NCBI RefSeq assembly: GCF_900114185.1
Contig: NZ_FOSE01000005.1
Span: 367,818-431,817 of the forward strand
Direction: 5' to 3'
Source: Cellulomonas sp. KH9
Lineage (GTDB): Bacteria; Actinomycetota; Actinomycetes; Actinomycetales; Cellulomonadaceae
DNA: 64,000 bases
Part shown: piece after piece, positions 1-11,944 of the stretch
How the letters are laid out: each line of letters begins with the position of its first letter
Position numbering within the stretch: position 1 is the first letter of the stretch
Notes under the pieces: generated by a model
What the model was told of the DNA's origin: nothing
Databases searched by the model: none
What the model saw: only the letters and a program-made list of their open reading frames with translations
Made by a program: the position numbers and the translations under genes

Positions 1-1472
<1,472 letters not shown>

Positions 1473-1536
1473 GTGCGGGTCACTCCAGTCGTCAGTACCA
1501 GCTCGGTCGCGTGCGCCGGGCTCGCCGGCGTCCGCG

Positions 1537-3618
1537 TCAGATGTCGAGGAAGCGCACGTCCTTGGCGTTGCGCTGGATGAACGCGCGACGGGCCTCGACG
1601 TCCTCGCCCATCAGCACCGAGAAGATCTCGTCGGCGGCCGCGGCCTCGTCCATCGTCACCTGCAGCAGCGTGCGGTGCTCGGGCGACATGGTCGTCTCCC
1701 ACAGCTCCGTGTAGTCCATCTCGCCCAGGCCCTTGTACCGCTGGATCGCGTTGTCCTTGGGCAGGCGCCGGTTGTTCGCACGCCCGTCCGCGATCACCGC
1801 GTCACGCTCGCGGTCCGAGTAGACGTAGTCGTGCGGCGCGTTGCTCCACTTGATGCGGTAGAGCGGCGGCTGCGCCATGTAGACGAACCCACCCTTGATG
1901 AGCTCCGGCATGTAGCGGAAGAGCAGCGTCAGCAGCAGCGTGCGGATGTGCTGGCCGTCGACGTCGGCGTCGGCCATCAGCACGATCTTGTGATAGCGCA
2001 GCTTCGAGATGTCGAAGTCCTCGCCGATGCCGGTGCCGAAGGCGGTGATGAGCCCCTGCACCTCCTGGTTGCCCAGGGCCTTGTCCAGACGCGCCCGCTC
2101 GACGTTGAGGATCTTCCCGCGGATCGGCATGATCGCCTGCGTGCGGGGGTTGCGCCCACGGACGGCGGAGCCGCCGGCGGAGTCACCCTCGACGATGAAG
2201 ACCTCGCACTCGGCCGCGTTGTTGGACTGGCAGTCGCGCAGCTTGCCGGGCATCGAGTTGGACTCGAGCAGACCCTTGCGGCGGGTCGCCTCGCGCGCCT
2301 TGCGGGCCGCCATGCGCGCCGCGGCCGCCTGGATCGACTTGCGGATGACGTCCTTGGCCTCGGACGGGTGCGCGTCGAGCCAGGCCCCGAGCTGGTCGTT
2401 GACGACCTGCTGGACGAAGCGCTTGGCGTCGGTGTTGCCGAGCTTGGTCTTGGTCTGGCCCTCGAACTGCGGCTCGCCGAGCTTGACCGAGATGACTGCC
2501 GTCAGGCCCTCGCGGATGTCGTCGCCGGTGAGGTTCTCGTCCTTGTCCTTGAGGATGCCCTTCTCGCGCGCGTAGCGGTTCATCAGCGACGTCATCGCCG
2601 CCCGGAACCCCTCCTCGTGCGTGCCGCCCTCGGTGGTCGAGATCGTGTTGGCGAACGTGTGGACCGACTCGGAGTACGCGGTGGTCCACTGCAGCGCGAT
2701 CTCGACGGAGATCTTGCGGGTCGTGTCCTCCGCCTCGAAGTCGATGACCTCGGGGTGCACGTGGTCGACCTTCTTGGCCGAGTTCAGGTGCTTGACGTAG
2801 TCGACCAGGCCGCCGTCGTACTTGTACGTGACCGTGCGGACCGTCGTCTCCGGCTGCTGGTCGTCGCCCGACTCGCCGGTGACCTCGTCGTCGGTGCCGG
2901 TGTGCTGCGGCCGCTCGTCCGTCAGGGAGATCTTCAGGCCCTTGTTGAGGAACGCGTACTGCTGGAAGCGGGCGCGCAGGGTCTCGAAGTCGTAGTCGAC
3001 GGTCTCGAAGATCGTGCCGTCGGCCCAGAACGTCTGCGACGTGCCCGTGGCGTCCGTCGGCTCGCCCTTGCGGAGCTCGCCGACGGGCTTGCCGCCGTCC
3101 GCGAAGCTCTGGGTCCAGGTGAAGCCGTCACGCTTGACCACGGTCTCGACGCGGGAGGACAGCGCGTTGACGACCGAGATGCCGACGCCGTGCAGACCAC
3201 CCGAGACGGCGTAGCCGCTACCGCCGAACTTGCCACCCGCGTGCAGGATCGTCATGACGACCTCGACGGTGGGACGGCCCTCGGTGGGGTGGATCGCCAC
3301 GGGGATGCCGCGCCCGTTGTCGGTGACGCGCACGCCGCCGTCGGCGAGCAGCGTCACCTCGATGGTGTCGCAGTAGCCCGCCAGGGCCTCGTCCACCGAG
3401 TTGTCGACGACCTCGTAGACCAGGTGGTGCAGCCCGCGGGCGCCCGTCGACCCGATGTACATGCCGGGGCGCTTGCGGACGGCCTCGAGGCCCTCGAGGA
3501 CGGTGATCGCGCTGGCGTCGTACGAGCCGTCGTCCACGCGCCGGGGTGCTGCGGCGGCCGTTCCCTGCTCCTCGGCGGTCGTGTCCTGCGGGTCGCGAGG
3601 GGTGCTCTGGTCGGCCAC
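1537..3618 (-). CDS. gyrB: DNA gyrase subunit B
   Basis: ATPase subunit of gyrase, 693 aa, full length for the actinobacterial family. It has an N-terminal GHKL ATPase with the [20 protein letters not shown] region and the DNGRGIP box. The central transducer domain precedes the TOPRIM domain, with [14 protein letters not shown] and the acidic metal motif DADVDGQHI. The C-terminal tail carries RYKGLGEMD and ends ...VRFLDI. The start is GTG (VADQSTPRD), with GAGGAGA about nine bases upstream. An acidic insert rich in D, E, T and G lies about residues 235-255 of the transducer domain, as often seen in high-GC relatives. It precedes gyrA in a two-gene unit. Confidence 0.98.
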   Translation of the reverse strand: MADQSTPRDPQDTTAEEQGTAAAAPRRVDDGSYDASAITVLEGLEAVRKRPGMYIGSTGARGLHHLVYEVVDNSVDEALAGYCDTIEVTLLADGGVRVTDNGRGIPVAIHPTEGRPTVEVVMTILHAGGKFGGSGYAVSGGLHGVGISVVNALSSRVETVVKRDGFTWTQSFADGGKPVGELRKGEPTDATGTSQTFWADGTIFETVDYDFETLRARFQQYAFLNKGLKISLTDERPQHTGTDDEVTGESGDDQQPETTVRTVTYKYDGGLVDYVKHLNSAKKVDHVHPEVIDFEAEDTTRKISVEIALQWTTAYSESVHTFANTISTTEGGTHEEGFRAAMTSLMNRYAREKGILKDKDENLTGDDIREGLTAVISVKLGEPQFEGQTKTKLGNTDAKRFVQQVVNDQLGAWLDAHPSEAKDVIRKSIQAAAARMAARKAREATRRKGLLESNSMPGKLRDCQSNNAAECEVFIVEGDSAGGSAVRGRNPRTQAIMPIRGKILNVERARLDKALGNQEVQGLITAFGTGIGEDFDISKLRYHKIVLMADADVDGQHIRTLLLTLLFRYMPELIKGGFVYMAQPPLYRIKWSNAPHDYVYSDRERDAVIADGRANNRRLPKDNAIQRYKGLGEMDYTELWETTMSPEHRTLLQVTMDEAAAADEIFSVLMGEDVEARRAFIQRNAKDVRFLDI

Positions 3619-3822
3619 GGGCGGCGGTTCTCCTCGAGAGCTGGTGGGCGTCAGGCGCGTCGTGAACGGCTGCGAACCGTCCAGGAGTCCGGATCACTCC
3701 ACGGTGGCGGAGTTCTGGGCTCACGGGGGCGCGCAGGCGCCTTGGATGACCTGTCCAGTCTACCCGGCAGACGCCCGATCACGGGCAGGTCGGGCGCGCG
3801 GCGGCCGTGCAGGGGGACGGCG

Positions 3823-4461
3823 TCAGCCGTACGTGTCCCGCGGGCCCCGGCCCGCGACCCGGCGCGGACCGCGTCCGAAGCCGTGCCCCACCGGTCCCAG
3901 CACGTCCACCTGCACCACGACACCCTCGCCCAGGGCCTCGTCGAACCGCGCGAGCATCGCCGGGGCCAGCAGCCGCAGGTTCGCCGCCCACGCCGTCGAC
4001 GAGGCGCGGACCGTCAGCAGCCCGGACGTGAAGGACACGTACTCGCAGTGGTCGGCGATCTGCGGTCCGACGATCTGCGCCCACCGGTGCACCAGGTCGC
4101 CCACCACCAGGCCGGGCTCCCAGCCCAGGTCCCGCGCGAGCAGGCCCGCCGAGACCGACAGGGGCTGGGGGTCACGCGCCCCGGGCGCGGACCCGCTGCT
4201 CACGGGCCTGCTGCGGACCACCCCGGGCCGCAGGCCACGGGCCCGCGCGGCCTGCTTCGCCCGGGCGAGCGCCGCGCGCACCACCTGCTCCGGGGGCGTC
4301 AGGTCCACCAGCTCGGAGACCGGGACGCCGTCCGGGACAGCCGTCGGCGCCGGCAGCAGGGTGTCGTCGTCCGGGGTACCGCCCGCCGCACCGGGTGCGT
4401 CGGGGGTCGCGGGTGCGCGCCGGGCACGGGGCCCGCGGTCAGCGGGCACGCGCCACCTCAC
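3823..4461 (-). CDS. dciA: DciA-like DUF721 protein (probable replicative-helicase loader)
   Basis: 212-aa protein of the DUF721 family, found in most Actinobacteria in exactly this place between recF and gyrB. Family members such as DciA help load DnaB on DNA where no DnaC or DnaI exists. The first ~60 residues are proline/alanine-rich and probably disordered. A basic segment (residues ~60-85, [11 protein letters not shown]) precedes the conserved domain with [21 protein letters not shown] and the later [17 protein letters not shown]. The C-terminus is glycine/arginine-rich. The GTG start overlaps the recF stop by 23 nt; a GTG four codons later overlaps less and is an alternative. The functional call is by family and position, since DUF721 is poorly characterised biochemically in this phylum. 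Confidence 0.85.
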   Translation of the reverse strand: MRWRVPADRGPRARRAPATPDAPGAAGGTPDDDTLLPAPTAVPDGVPVSELVDLTPPEQVVRAALARAKQAARARGLRPGVVRSRPVSSGSAPGARDPQPLSVSAGLLARDLGWEPGLVVGDLVHRWAQIVGPQIADHCEYVSFTSGLLTVRASSTAWAANLRLLAPAMLARFDEALGEGVVVQVDVLGPVGHGFGRGPRRVAGRGPRDTYG

Positions 4462-5635
4462 CAGCCATGACGTCGACCCGCGCGCCGGCCAGCGGCTCGG
4501 GCACGTCCTGCGGCACCGCCGCCGTCACCAGCACCTGCCGCGCGGGCGCCACCAGCTCGGCCAGACGCTCACGTCGACGCGTGTCGAGCTCGGCGAACAC
4601 GTCGTCCAGGATCAGCACCGGCTCACCGTCGGGCCCCCAGTCGGCCGCCCACGCACCCGCGTCGTCGACACCGTGCGTCAGCAGCGCGTACGACGCGAGC
4701 CGCAGCGCGAGGGCGACCGACCACGACTCGCCGTGGCTCGCGTACCCCTTCGCCGGCAGGTCGCCGAGGGTGAGGTGCAGGTCGTCCCGGTGCGGACCGA
4801 CCAGGCACACGCCCCGCTCGATCTCCTTGCTCCGCAGCCGGCCCATCGCCTCGAGCAGCCGCGCCTCGACCACCTCGACGCCGGCCCCCGGTGCGACGGC
4901 GGGCTCGTCGTCCGCCTGGCCCAGCGCGGCGTCCAGGGAGGAGCGGTACGTCAGCCCCAGCTCGCCCTGCCCCGCGCTGACCTGGTGGTACGCCTCCGCG
5001 GCGCGCGGGCGCAGGGCCGCCACCAGCGCCTGGCGCGCGACGACCACCTGGGCGCCGGTCTGCGCGAGCTTCGCGTCCCAGACGTCGAGCGTGCGCAGGT
5101 CCGCCCCGGACCGCGCCCGCGTCGCCGCCGCGGCGGACTTCAGCAGGGCCGACCGCTGCCGCAGGACACGCTCGTAGTCGCTCAGGACACCGGCGATGCG
5201 CGGCGTGAGCTGCACGAGCAGGTCGTCGAGGAACCGGCGGCGCCCGTCCGGGTCGCCCTTGACCAGCGCGAGGTCCTCGGGGGCGAACAGGACGGTCCGC
5301 AGGATGCCGAGCACGTCACGCGCCCGGCCGGGGGAGCCGCCGTTGATCCGCGCCCGGTTCGCCTTGCCGGGCGTGATCTCGACCTCGACGAGCGTCGCGC
5401 GCTCCTCCCGGACGACCTTGGCGCGCACGACGGCCCGGTTCGTCCCGGCCCGGACCAGCGCGGCGTCGGACGGCACCCGGTGGCTGCCGAGCGTCGCGAC
5501 GTACCCGATCGCCTCGACGAGGTTCGTCTTGCCCTGCCCGTTCGGCCCGACGAGCGCGGTGATGCCCGGGTCGAGCGGGAGCTCGACCTGCGGGTACGAC
5601 CGGAAGTCGGTGAGGGACAGGTGCGCGACGTACAC
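4439..5635 (-). CDS. recF: DNA replication and repair protein RecF
   Basis: SMC-like ATPase that helps load RecA onto gapped single-stranded DNA through RecOR. The 398-aa protein starts at a GTG ([14 protein letters not shown]). The Walker A motif is [13 protein letters not shown] at about residues 30-42. The ABC-type signature/Walker B region near the C-terminus reads [11 protein letters not shown] followed by [17 protein letters not shown]. It sits five bases downstream of gnd and overlaps the next gene, so it belongs to the dnaN-gnd-recF-dciA-gyrB-gyrA run typical of actinobacterial origins. The insertion of a phosphogluconate dehydrogenase between dnaN and recF is common in this group. 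Confidence 0.96.
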   Translation of the reverse strand: MYVAHLSLTDFRSYPQVELPLDPGITALVGPNGQGKTNLVEAIGYVATLGSHRVPSDAALVRAGTNRAVVRAKVVREERATLVEVEITPGKANRARINGGSPGRARDVLGILRTVLFAPEDLALVKGDPDGRRRFLDDLLVQLTPRIAGVLSDYERVLRQRSALLKSAAAATRARSGADLRTLDVWDAKLAQTGAQVVVARQALVAALRPRAAEAYHQVSAGQGELGLTYRSSLDAALGQADDEPAVAPGAGVEVVEARLLEAMGRLRSKEIERGVCLVGPHRDDLHLTLGDLPAKGYASHGESWSVALALRLASYALLTHGVDDAGAWAADWGPDGEPVLILDDVFAELDTRRRERLAELVAPARQVLVTAAVPQDVPEPLAGARVDVMAGEVARAR

Positions 5636-5640
5636 GCGGC

Positions 5641-6570
5641 TCAGGCCTCCGACGTGGGCGGTGCCGACGGGGTCACGGTCTCGCCGCCGGCGGCCCGCAC
5701 AGCGTGGCCGCCGAACTGCTGACGCAGGGCGGCGACGGCCTTCATCGCCGGCGACTCGCCCTGACGCGAGGAGAAGCGCGCGAACAGCGCAGCGGAGATG
5801 ACCGGGGCCGGGACGGCCAGGTCGATCGCCTCGTCGACGGTCCAGCGGCCCTCGCCCGAGTCCTCGACCCAGTCGTCGATCGCCCCGAACTTCGGGTCGT
5901 CCTCGAGCGCCTGCACCAGCAGGTCCAGCAGCCAGGACCGCACGACCGTGCCGGTCGACCAGGCACGCATCGTCGCCGGCACGTCGGTGACGAGGTCCTT
6001 CGCCGCGAGGAGCTCGTAGCCCTCGGCGTACGCCTGCATCAGCCCGTACTCGATGCCGTTGTGGACCATCTTCGCGTAGTGCCCCGCGCCCACGGGGCCC
6101 GCGTGCACGAAGCCGTCGGCGCGCTCACCCGGGGGACGCAGCGCGTCGAACACGGGCATGGCGCGCTCGACGTCCCGAGCCGCGCCGCCGACCATGAGGC
6201 CGTAGCCGTTCTCCAGGCCCCAGATGCCGCCCGACACCCCCGCGTCGATGAAGCCGATGCCTCGCTCGGCGAGCAGGGCCGCGTGCGGCTCGTCGTCCTG
6301 GTAGTAGGAGTTGCCCCCGTCGATCACCAGGTCACCGGCGGTCAGCAGACCCGCGAGGTCCTGGACCACCGCGTCGGTGACCGGACCCGAGGGGACCATG
6401 ACCCACACGACGCGCTCACCGGCCGGCAGCGCGTCGACCATGGCCTCCAGCGTGGGCACGTCGCTCACGTCCGGGTTGCGGTCGAAGCCCGTGACCTCGA
6501 GCCCCGCCTCCCGGATGCGCTGGCGCATGTTCGCGCCCATCTTGCCCAGCCCGACCAGACCGATGTGCAT
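5641..6570 (-). CDS. gnd: 6-phosphogluconate dehydrogenase, short (decarboxylating) form
   Basis: Oxidises and decarboxylates 6-phosphogluconate to ribulose 5-phosphate in the pentose phosphate pathway. The ~309-aa length is that of the short dimeric/tetrameric class rather than the ~470-aa E. coli type. The N-terminal Rossmann fold shows [14 protein letters not shown]; the substrate-binding signatures are [31 protein letters not shown] and [13 protein letters not shown] with the catalytic lysine. I place the start at ATG 6570 (MHIGLVG), which has GAGAGGGGC just upstream and begins the Rossmann strand directly; a longer reading to 6615 adds 15 low-complexity residues. Cofactor preference cannot be settled by eye. 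It lies between dnaN and recF, in the origin operon. Confidence 0.93.
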   Translation of the reverse strand: MHIGLVGLGKMGANMRQRIREAGLEVTGFDRNPDVSDVPTLEAMVDALPAGERVVWVMVPSGPVTDAVVQDLAGLLTAGDLVIDGGNSYYQDDEPHAALLAERGIGFIDAGVSGGIWGLENGYGLMVGGAARDVERAMPVFDALRPPGERADGFVHAGPVGAGHYAKMVHNGIEYGLMQAYAEGYELLAAKDLVTDVPATMRAWSTGTVVRSWLLDLLVQALEDDPKFGAIDDWVEDSGEGRWTVDEAIDLAVPAPVISAALFARFSSRQGESPAMKAVAALRQQFGGHAVRAAGGETVTPSAPPTSEA

Positions 6571-6647
6571 GCCCTGCCCCTCTCCGCGGGCCCCGTCCGG
6601 GCCCGACCCGGTCACTGTGCCGCACCCGCGGCCCGGCCGCGCGCGAG

Positions 6648-7778
6648 TCAGCTGGCGAAGCGGATCGGCACCAGCAGGTAGCGGTAGTCCTTGCGGTCGT
6701 CGCTCTCCAGCGACTCCTGACCGGTGAACTCGACCGGCTTGTTCGGGTGCGTGAACGACATCCGGACGAACGTCGTGTCCAGGGCACCCAGGCCGTCGGC
6801 CAGGAACTGCGGGTTGAACGCCACCGAGATGTCGTCACCGACGAGGACGGCCTCGAGGGCCTCGGACGCCTGCGCGTCGTCACCCTGCCCGGCGTCCAGC
6901 ACGACCTGGCCCTCGCTGAAGGTCAGGCGGATGGGCGTGTTGCGCTCGGCCACGAGGGCGACACGCTTGGCGGCCTCGGCCAGCGCCTGCGTGTTGACGA
7001 TGGCGTGGATCGGCGTCTCGTCGGGGAACAGCCGGCGCACGGGCGGGTAGTCGCCGTCGACCAGCAGGCTGGTGGTCTGCCGACCGCCGGCCTCGAAACC
7101 GATGAGGTCGACGCCGCCGCCGGTGGACAGCGCCACCGACACCGAGCCCGAGCCGCCGAGCGACTTGGCGGCGTCGGACAGCGTGCGCGCCCGCACCAGG
7201 GCCACGGCCTCGACGCCGGGGTTGGTGGGCTTCCACGTCATCTCGCGCAGGGCGAGGCGGTAGCGGTCGGTCGCCAGCAGGGTGACCTTCTCGCCCTCGA
7301 TCTCCACGCGCACGCCGGTGAGCAGCGGCAGGGTGTCGTCGCGGCTGGCCGCGACGGACACCTGCGCGACGGCGTGGGTGAGCTCGTCACCGTCGACGGT
7401 GCCCGTGACCTCCGGCATGACCGGGAGGTTGGGGTAGTCCTCGACGGGCATCGTCAGCAGCGTGAACCGGCTGGCACCGCACGTGACCTGCACCTTCGTG
7501 CCGTCGAGGACGACATCGACCGGCTTGGCCGGCAGGGCGCGGGAGATCTCGGCGAGCAGACGCCCGGACACGAGCACGGTGCCGGGCTCGCTCACGTCCG
7601 CCGGGAGCTGCGCACGGGCGGAGACCTCGTAGTCGAAGCTCGAGAGCTGGATCGTGCCGGTGGTGTCCGCCTCGATGCGCACGCCCGCCAGGACGGGGAC
7701 CGGCGGGCGGGTCGGCAGGCTGCGTGCGGTCCACGTGACGGCATCGGCGAGCACGTCACGATCGACGCGGAACCTCAT
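6648..7778 (-). CDS. dnaN: DNA polymerase III beta subunit (sliding clamp)
   Basis: Ring-shaped processivity clamp for the replicative polymerase, 376 aa. It has the three-domain clamp pattern: MRFRVDRDVLADAVTWTARSLP at the start, the middle domain with TDRYRLALREM, and the C-terminal QYLLVPIRFAS-type ending (here YRYLLVPIRFAS), which forms part of the partner-binding pocket. The ATG start has GAGAAGGTGATGC upstream. It is transcribed away from oriC on the strand opposite to rpmH, placing oriC between dnaN and dnaA as in mycobacteria and streptomycetes. Confidence 0.98.
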   Translation of the reverse strand: MRFRVDRDVLADAVTWTARSLPTRPPVPVLAGVRIEADTTGTIQLSSFDYEVSARAQLPADVSEPGTVLVSGRLLAEISRALPAKPVDVVLDGTKVQVTCGASRFTLLTMPVEDYPNLPVMPEVTGTVDGDELTHAVAQVSVAASRDDTLPLLTGVRVEIEGEKVTLLATDRYRLALREMTWKPTNPGVEAVALVRARTLSDAAKSLGGSGSVSVALSTGGGVDLIGFEAGGRQTTSLLVDGDYPPVRRLFPDETPIHAIVNTQALAEAAKRVALVAERNTPIRLTFSEGQVVLDAGQGDDAQASEALEAVLVGDDISVAFNPQFLADGLGALDTTFVRMSFTHPNKPVEFTGQESLESDDRKDYRYLLVPIRFAS

Positions 7779-8032
7779 GCATCACCTTCTCGTCGTCCGG
7801 CCCGTCCGGCTCGTGCGCGGCGTGCCGAGAGGCACGGGCGGGCACGACGGCGAGCGCTGGTGGGGCTGAGCCGAAGACTACGCGACACGTCCGACGCCGG
7901 GTACACCGTGCGAGGAGCTCGGTGTCCCCGGCCTTCCGGGCCTTGCCCGGTCGCCGCACCGCCGCACCCCACGTCGGTGTGTGGATCTCTTCCTGGTGAA
8001 TGGGTCGTCGTCGTCATCGGGGGTGTTGATCA

Positions 8033-8041
8033 TGTGGACAA
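8033..8041 (-). promoter_or_regulatory. DnaA box (perfect), oriC
   Basis: Reads TGTGGACAA on the plus strand, the exact reverse of the actinobacterial consensus TTGTCCACA. It is the most dnaN-proximal strong box. Confidence 0.85.
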
Positions 8042-8420
8042 CGTGTCCTCGTGCAGGTCAGGCCACGGATCGTGCTGTGCGGCCGGTGGGGACGCGGAGG
8101 GCTGTCGCGGTGGACGGACGTGGACGCCCCCGAGACCGTCGATCCGTGTCCACCGACGGGTACCTCCGCGTCCACAGGTCTCGTGGGTGTCGTCCACCGT
8201 CGTCCACAGATGTGTACACAGGTGTGAACATTCGTCCCATGCGTGTTTCACCCGCATGTCCACAGGCTCGTCAAGACACTTGTCCGGGTTTGGTGGTGAG
8301 AGTCCTCTCATGGTGGCGGGGTCCCGGGCGGTCCTTGAAGCTCGGTCGGTGAGGTGGCCCGGCGCGAGCATCCTGACATCCTCGCAGGTCAGAGCCATGA
8401 AGCGGGAGATATCAGGACGG

Positions 8421-8429
8421 TTGTCCACA
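8421..8429 (+). promoter_or_regulatory. DnaA box (perfect), oriC
   Basis: TTGTCCACA exactly, in the centre of the origin cluster. Confidence 0.85.
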
Positions 8430-8486
8430 GGCGTGGGCCTGTCCGGGTGAACTGCTTCACAAGTGTCCCCAGGCGGTGGGCAAACC

Positions 8487-8495
8487 TGTGGACAA
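8487..8495 (-). promoter_or_regulatory. DnaA box (perfect), oriC
   Basis: TGTGGACAA on the plus strand. It is inverted with respect to the box at 8421 and lies 66 bp from it, start to start. Confidence 0.85.
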
Positions 8496-8685
8496 CCGGG
8501 ATCCGCGGTGGAGAGAACCGGACAGTCCGACCATCCTGCCCACAGGCCGCGGGACGTCGGACGGGCGGACCGCCCGGGGCCGGCCACGACGTCCCGCTCC
8601 GGGTGCGCGGCCGGCCCGTCGTCGGGGTGACCGGTTTCACCCCCCGCGGTGCGGTCCCGGGGAGGCGTCGGGAGCGTCGCGGGGA

Positions 8686-8790
8686 CCCGTCAGGGGGAGT
8701 GGCCGACCCGTGAGGGGGGAGGGCGGCCCGTGACGGGGAGCGCTGCCCGTGAGGGGGAGACGCGCGGGACCCGTCGGGGGCAGACGCAGG
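8686..8790. repeat. Degenerate ~20-bp G-rich tandem repeat beside oriC
   Basis: Five units begin with CCCGT followed by a run of G and then GAG or similar, at 8686, 8707, 8727, 8746 and 8770 (spacings 21, 20, 19 and 24 nt). Typical units read CCCGTGAGGGGGAG. They lie between the DnaA-box cluster and the 3' end of dnaA, in DNA where I see no gene. All G-runs are on the plus strand, so the repeat could form G-quadruplex-like structure or act as a dnaA terminator zone; function is unknown. Confidence 0.6.
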
Positions 8791-9002
8791 GACACGTCAG
8801 CGAACGAGAGAGGAGGCACCGGTGCCACTCGCCGTGGGCGCTGCCGACGGCACCGAGGGGTCACCGATCACCTGTGGGGGCCGCACCAGGCGCCGCTGAC
8901 CACCCTCGCGGGACGGTTCGCCGACCACCCGCGCTGGCAGGTGCCGTCCGTCCACGAGTGCGGGCTCCGCCGAGCGGTCCCGTGCCCCTGCCGTGGCGGG
9001 CG

Positions 9003-10559
9003 TCAGCCGCGGTGCTGCTGCTTGATGCGGTTGGTCAGCTCGGTCACCTGGTTGTAGATCGAGCGACGCTCGGCCATGAGCTCGCGGATCTTGCGGTTGG
9101 CGTGCATGACCGTGGTGTGGTCCCGCCCACCGAAGGCCTGCCCGATCTTGGGCAGGGACAGGTCGGTGAGCTCCCGGCACAGGTACATGGCGATCTGCCG
9201 CGCGGTCACCAGCACCCGCGAACGGCTCGAGCCGCACAGGTCCTCGATCGACAGCCCGAAGTACGCCGCCGTCTGGCCGATGACCGTCGTCGCGGTGATC
9301 TCCTGCGTCTGGTCGTCGGTGATGAGGTCCTTCAGGACGATCTCCGCCAACGACACGTCGACCAGCTGCCGGTTGAGGTTCGCGAACGCGGTGACGCGGA
9401 TGAGGGCGCCCTCGAGCTCACGGATGTTGGTCGAGATCCGCGACGCGATGTACTCCAGCACGTCGTCCGGCGCCTGCAGCCGCTCGCTCGCGGCCTTCTT
9501 GCGCAGGATCGCGATCCGGGTCTCGAGGTCCGGCGGCTGCACGTCGGTGATCAGGCCCCACTCGAACCGGGACCGCATCCGGTCCTCGAACCCGTTGAGC
9601 TGCTTGGGCGGGACGTCCGACGTGATGACGACCTGCTTGCTCGCGTTGTGGAGCGTGTTGAACGTGTGGAAGAACTCCTCCATCGTCTGTTCCTTGCCCT
9701 GCAGGAACTGGATGTCGTCGATGAGCAGGACGTCGACCTCGCGGTAGCGGCGCTGGAACGCGCCGGCCTTGCCCTCGCCGATGGAGTTGATGAAGTCGTT
9801 CGTGAACTCCTCGGAGTTCACGTAGCGCACCCGCACGGTGGGGTACAGGTTCTGCGCGTAGTGACCGATCGCGTGCAGCAGGTGCGTCTTGCCCAGCCCC
9901 GAGTCGCCGTAGATGAACAGCGGGTTGTACGCCTTGGCGGGTGCCTCGGCGACCGCGACGGCGGCCGCGTGCGCGAACCGGTTGGACGAGCCGATGACGA
10001 AGGTCTCGAACAGGTACTTCGGGTTCAGCCGCGCGGGCTCCGAGAGACCGCGGCGCGGCGACGGGCCGTCCTGGCCGGGCCCGTCGACGGCGCGCAGGGC
10101 GGGACGGGTCTCGCGGTGCTGCTCGCGGTCCGGGGCGTCGTCGCGCGCGGGAGCGTCGTCCTCGGTCGTGTCGTCCCGGCCGTAACCGTGCGACCCCACC
10201 AGCGCGAGGTCCGGCCGCACCTCGCCGTTGCGCTCGTACCCAGTGGTCGCCGGCGCGGGCGGCACCACCCGCAGCGCGGGGGGGACGTCGTCGGCGACCT
10301 CGGGGTCGACCGTGATCGCGAACCGGGCCTCCCGCCCGAGGGCCTCCGTCAGCGCCTGGGTGACCTCGGCGCGGACGCGGGACTCGAGGTACTCCTTGGT
10401 CAGATCGTTGCCGACGGCCAGGAGCATGGTGCCGTCGAGCAGCCCCAGAGGGTGCGCGAGACGGACGAACGCCAGCTGCCGCGGGGTGATGTCGGGGCTC
10501 GCCTCGAGGCTGGCGACCACGTGCCCCCAGAGGCGGGCCGGCTCTTCGTCCTGTGACAA
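9003..10559 (-). CDS. dnaA: Chromosomal replication initiator DnaA
   Basis: AAA+ initiator that binds DnaA boxes and melts oriC, 518 aa. Domain I is at the N-terminus ([21 protein letters not shown]). It is followed by a long, acidic, probably disordered domain II (about residues 95-185). Domain III has Walker [12 protein letters not shown], Walker [11 protein letters not shown] and the arginine-bearing sensor motifs. Domain IV carries the DNA-binding signature [16 protein letters not shown] choose the TTG start at 10559 ([11 protein letters not shown]): it has GAGGTAGGAC immediately upstream and begins at the conserved domain I. An in-frame GTG at 10604 would add 15 non-conserved residues. 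Two DnaA boxes lie 55-75 bp upstream, indicating autoregulation. Confidence 0.97.
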   Translation of the reverse strand: MSQDEEPARLWGHVVASLEASPDITPRQLAFVRLAHPLGLLDGTMLLAVGNDLTKEYLESRVRAEVTQALTEALGREARFAITVDPEVADDVPPALRVVPPAPATTGYERNGEVRPDLALVGSHGYGRDDTTEDDAPARDDAPDREQHRETRPALRAVDGPGQDGPSPRRGLSEPARLNPKYLFETFVIGSSNRFAHAAAVAVAEAPAKAYNPLFIYGDSGLGKTHLLHAIGHYAQNLYPTVRVRYVNSEEFTNDFINSIGEGKAGAFQRRYREVDVLLIDDIQFLQGKEQTMEEFFHTFNTLHNASKQVVITSDVPPKQLNGFEDRMRSRFEWGLITDVQPPDLETRIAILRKKAASERLQAPDDVLEYIASRISTNIRELEGALIRVTAFANLNRQLVDVSLAEIVLKDLITDDQTQEITATTVIGQTAAYFGLSIEDLCGSSRSRVLVTARQIAMYLCRELTDLSLPKIGQAFGGRDHTTVMHANRKIRELMAERRSIYNQVTELTNRIKQQHRG

Positions 10560-10613
10560 CGTCCTACCTCGTGATCGGTCCTGCGGGCGGGCTGAGTCTC
10601 GCACGGGCGACCG

Positions 10614-10634
10614 TCGTCCACATAGTTGTCCACA
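10614..10634 (+). promoter_or_regulatory. DnaA-box pair in the dnaA promoter
   Basis: TCGTCCACA (10614-10622, one mismatch) and TTGTCCACA (10626-10634, perfect) lie in the same orientation, 12 bp apart start to start. They sit 55-75 bp before the dnaA TTG codon. The spacing of just over one helical turn would put two DnaA molecules on one face, fitting autoregulation of dnaA. The rest of the 549-nt spacer between dnaA and rpmH (10560-11108) shows no gene. Confidence 0.8.
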
Positions 10635-10932
10635 CCTGTGCGCGCGGGCGGAGGGTCGGTCGAGGTGCAGCCGCCGGTGCGTCGCCGCGCCTGCGGGGGC
10701 ATCGCCGCCGGGCGAGCCGCGCCGTCGGGGGGCGCGTCAGGTCTGGCCCGGTGTCACCCGTGGAGGCGCGACGTGCCGATGCTACGGCCACGCGGCGGGG
10801 CGCAGAAGCGCGCGACCGGGTGAGAGACGCGACACGCCGCACGCGGCGGTATCGTGGAGCCGGTGACCTGGGGTATCGCACCGGCAGCCGGGGCTCCCTG
10901 CTGCTGGGCGTGAAGGGTTGCGGTGCACGCAT

Positions 10933-10962
10933 TTGACCGCGCCGCGGGCGGGAGCGTAGCGT
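10933..10962 (+). promoter_or_regulatory. Probable sigma-A promoter of rpmH-rnpA
   Basis: TTGACC (10933-10938) and TAGCGT (10957-10962) are separated by 18 bp, a good match to the housekeeping -35/-10 pattern. They lie about 145 bp upstream of rpmH and point toward it. Only the sequence match supports this. Confidence 0.5.
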
Positions 10963-11108
10963 GGTTCAGCCTTTCAACGGCTCCGTCCGGCGCGCCCTGA
11001 CGCCGTCGCACGTCTCACAGCGTGCGTTCCCTGGAGCGGTGGAACACGGCACGAGGACCTGGTCGCGCGACTGCGTGCGATCGCTACGACAAACGTGTGG
11101 AGAACGTC

Positions 11109-11246
11109 GTGACCAAGCGCACCTTCCAGCCGAACAACCGGCGCCGGGCCAAGACCCACGGCTTCCGTCTGCGTATGCGGACGCGCGCCGGCCGCGCCAT
11201 CCTCGCGGCGCGCCGCCGCAAGGGGCGCACCGAGCTCTCGGCCTGA
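11109..11246 (+). CDS. rpmH: 50S ribosomal protein L34 (bL34)
   Basis: 45-aa basic ribosomal protein, [20 protein letters not shown] then [20 protein letters not shown]. The GTG start follows AACGTC; the protein matches the family from its first residue ([14 protein letters not shown]). It heads the conserved rpmH-rnpA-yidD-yidC-jag-rsmG-parA-parB order running away from oriC. Confidence 0.97.
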   Translation: MTKRTFQPNNRRRAKTHGFRLRMRTRAGRAILAARRRKGRTELSA

Positions 11247-11257
11247 CGCTCGTCCCG

Positions 11258-11629
11258 GTGCTCCCCGTAGCGCACCGGATGCGCCGCTCTGCCGACTTCC
11301 AGCAGACGGTGCGCCGGGGCGCGCGCGGGGGCCGCGACACCCTCGTCGTGCACCTCACGACCTCGACCGACCCCGGCCCGCCGGTGGTCGGTCTTGTCGT
11401 GTCCAGAGCCGTCGGCAACGCGGTGACCCGCAACCGGGTCAAGCGACGGCTGCGGGCCCTGGTCACGGCGCGGCTCGGCGACGTCCCCGACGGCTCGTTG
11501 CTCGTCGTCCGGGCCCAGCCCGCGGCTGCGCGGTCGTCGTCGGGGGAGCTCGGCCGTGACCTCGACCGGGCGCTCACCACCGCCCGGCGGCGGCTGACCG
11601 GCCGCGACGAGCACCGGGCGCCGGCATGA
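11258..11629 (+). CDS. rnpA: Ribonuclease P protein component
   Basis: Small basic protein that binds the catalytic RNA of RNase P in tRNA 5' processing, ~123 aa. The signature [15 protein letters not shown] (the RNR motif) is present at about residues 59-73. A GTG start at 11258 ([15 protein letters not shown]) gives the usual length. Longer in-frame readings only add sequence overlapping rpmH. The stop overlaps the ATG of yidD (ATGA), so the two are translationally coupled. Confidence 0.94.
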   Translation: MLPVAHRMRRSADFQQTVRRGARGGRDTLVVHLTTSTDPGPPVVGLVVSRAVGNAVTRNRVKRRLRALVTARLGDVPDGSLLVVRAQPAAARSSSGELGRDLDRALTTARRRLTGRDEHRAPA

Positions 11630-11922
11630 CCTGGGCCTCCGCATGGTCCACGGTCCGCCGACTGCCGAGTGCCGTGCTGCTCGGCCTGCTGTGGGTCTAC
11701 CAGCACGTCGTGTCACCCCTGACGCCGCAGACCTGCCGGTTCTACCCGTCGTGCTCGCAGTACGCGGTGCTGGCCGTCCGGCGTCACGGCGCCCTGCGTG
11801 GCGGTTGGCTCGCGGTCCGGCGGGTGGCGCGCTGCCATCCCTGGAACCCTGGTGGCGTCGACGACGTTCCACCTGCGCGCGACGCGCACCACACTCACCA
11901 CGCGGCTCGCGCCGCGCACTGA
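11626..11922 (+). CDS. yidD: Membrane protein insertion efficiency factor YidD
   Basis: 98-aa protein with the conserved YidD core: [41 protein letters not shown] and RCHPWNPGG. The cysteines in CRFYPSCS are those typical of the family. An N-terminal amphipathic helix fits peripheral membrane association. A histidine/alanine-rich tail follows. It overlaps rnpA and precedes yidC by 22 nt, as expected for a partner of the YidC insertase. Confidence 0.93.
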   Translation: MTWASAWSTVRRLPSAVLLGLLWVYQHVVSPLTPQTCRFYPSCSQYAVLAVRRHGALRGGWLAVRRVARCHPWNPGGVDDVPPARDAHHTHHAARAAH

Positions 11923-11944
11923 CGCTCGCAAGGAGCACTGTTTC

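Larger units (their letters stand above)
7979..8560. other. oriC: Chromosomal replication origin oriC
   Basis: Non-coding dnaN-dnaA spacer (7779-9002) with a cluster of DnaA boxes. Three match TTGTCCACA exactly, counting both strands: 8033-8041 (inverted), 8421-8429 and 8487-8495 (inverted). One-mismatch sites occur at 8200-8208 (TCGTCCACA) and 8256-8264 (ATGTCCACA). Weaker ones lie at 8168-8176 and 8190-8198, and a TGTGTACACA palindrome lies at 8211-8220. The box cluster and its position between dnaN and dnaA are direct evidence. I see no clearly AT-rich unwinding element, as usual for very high-GC origins, so the exact borders are approximate. Confidence 0.9.

Noticed and set aside
8146..8288. 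Additional weak DnaA-like 9-mers with two or three mismatches (for example 8146, 8212, 8223, 8280)
   Set aside because: Such matches are frequent by chance; only exact and one-mismatch boxes were relied on.
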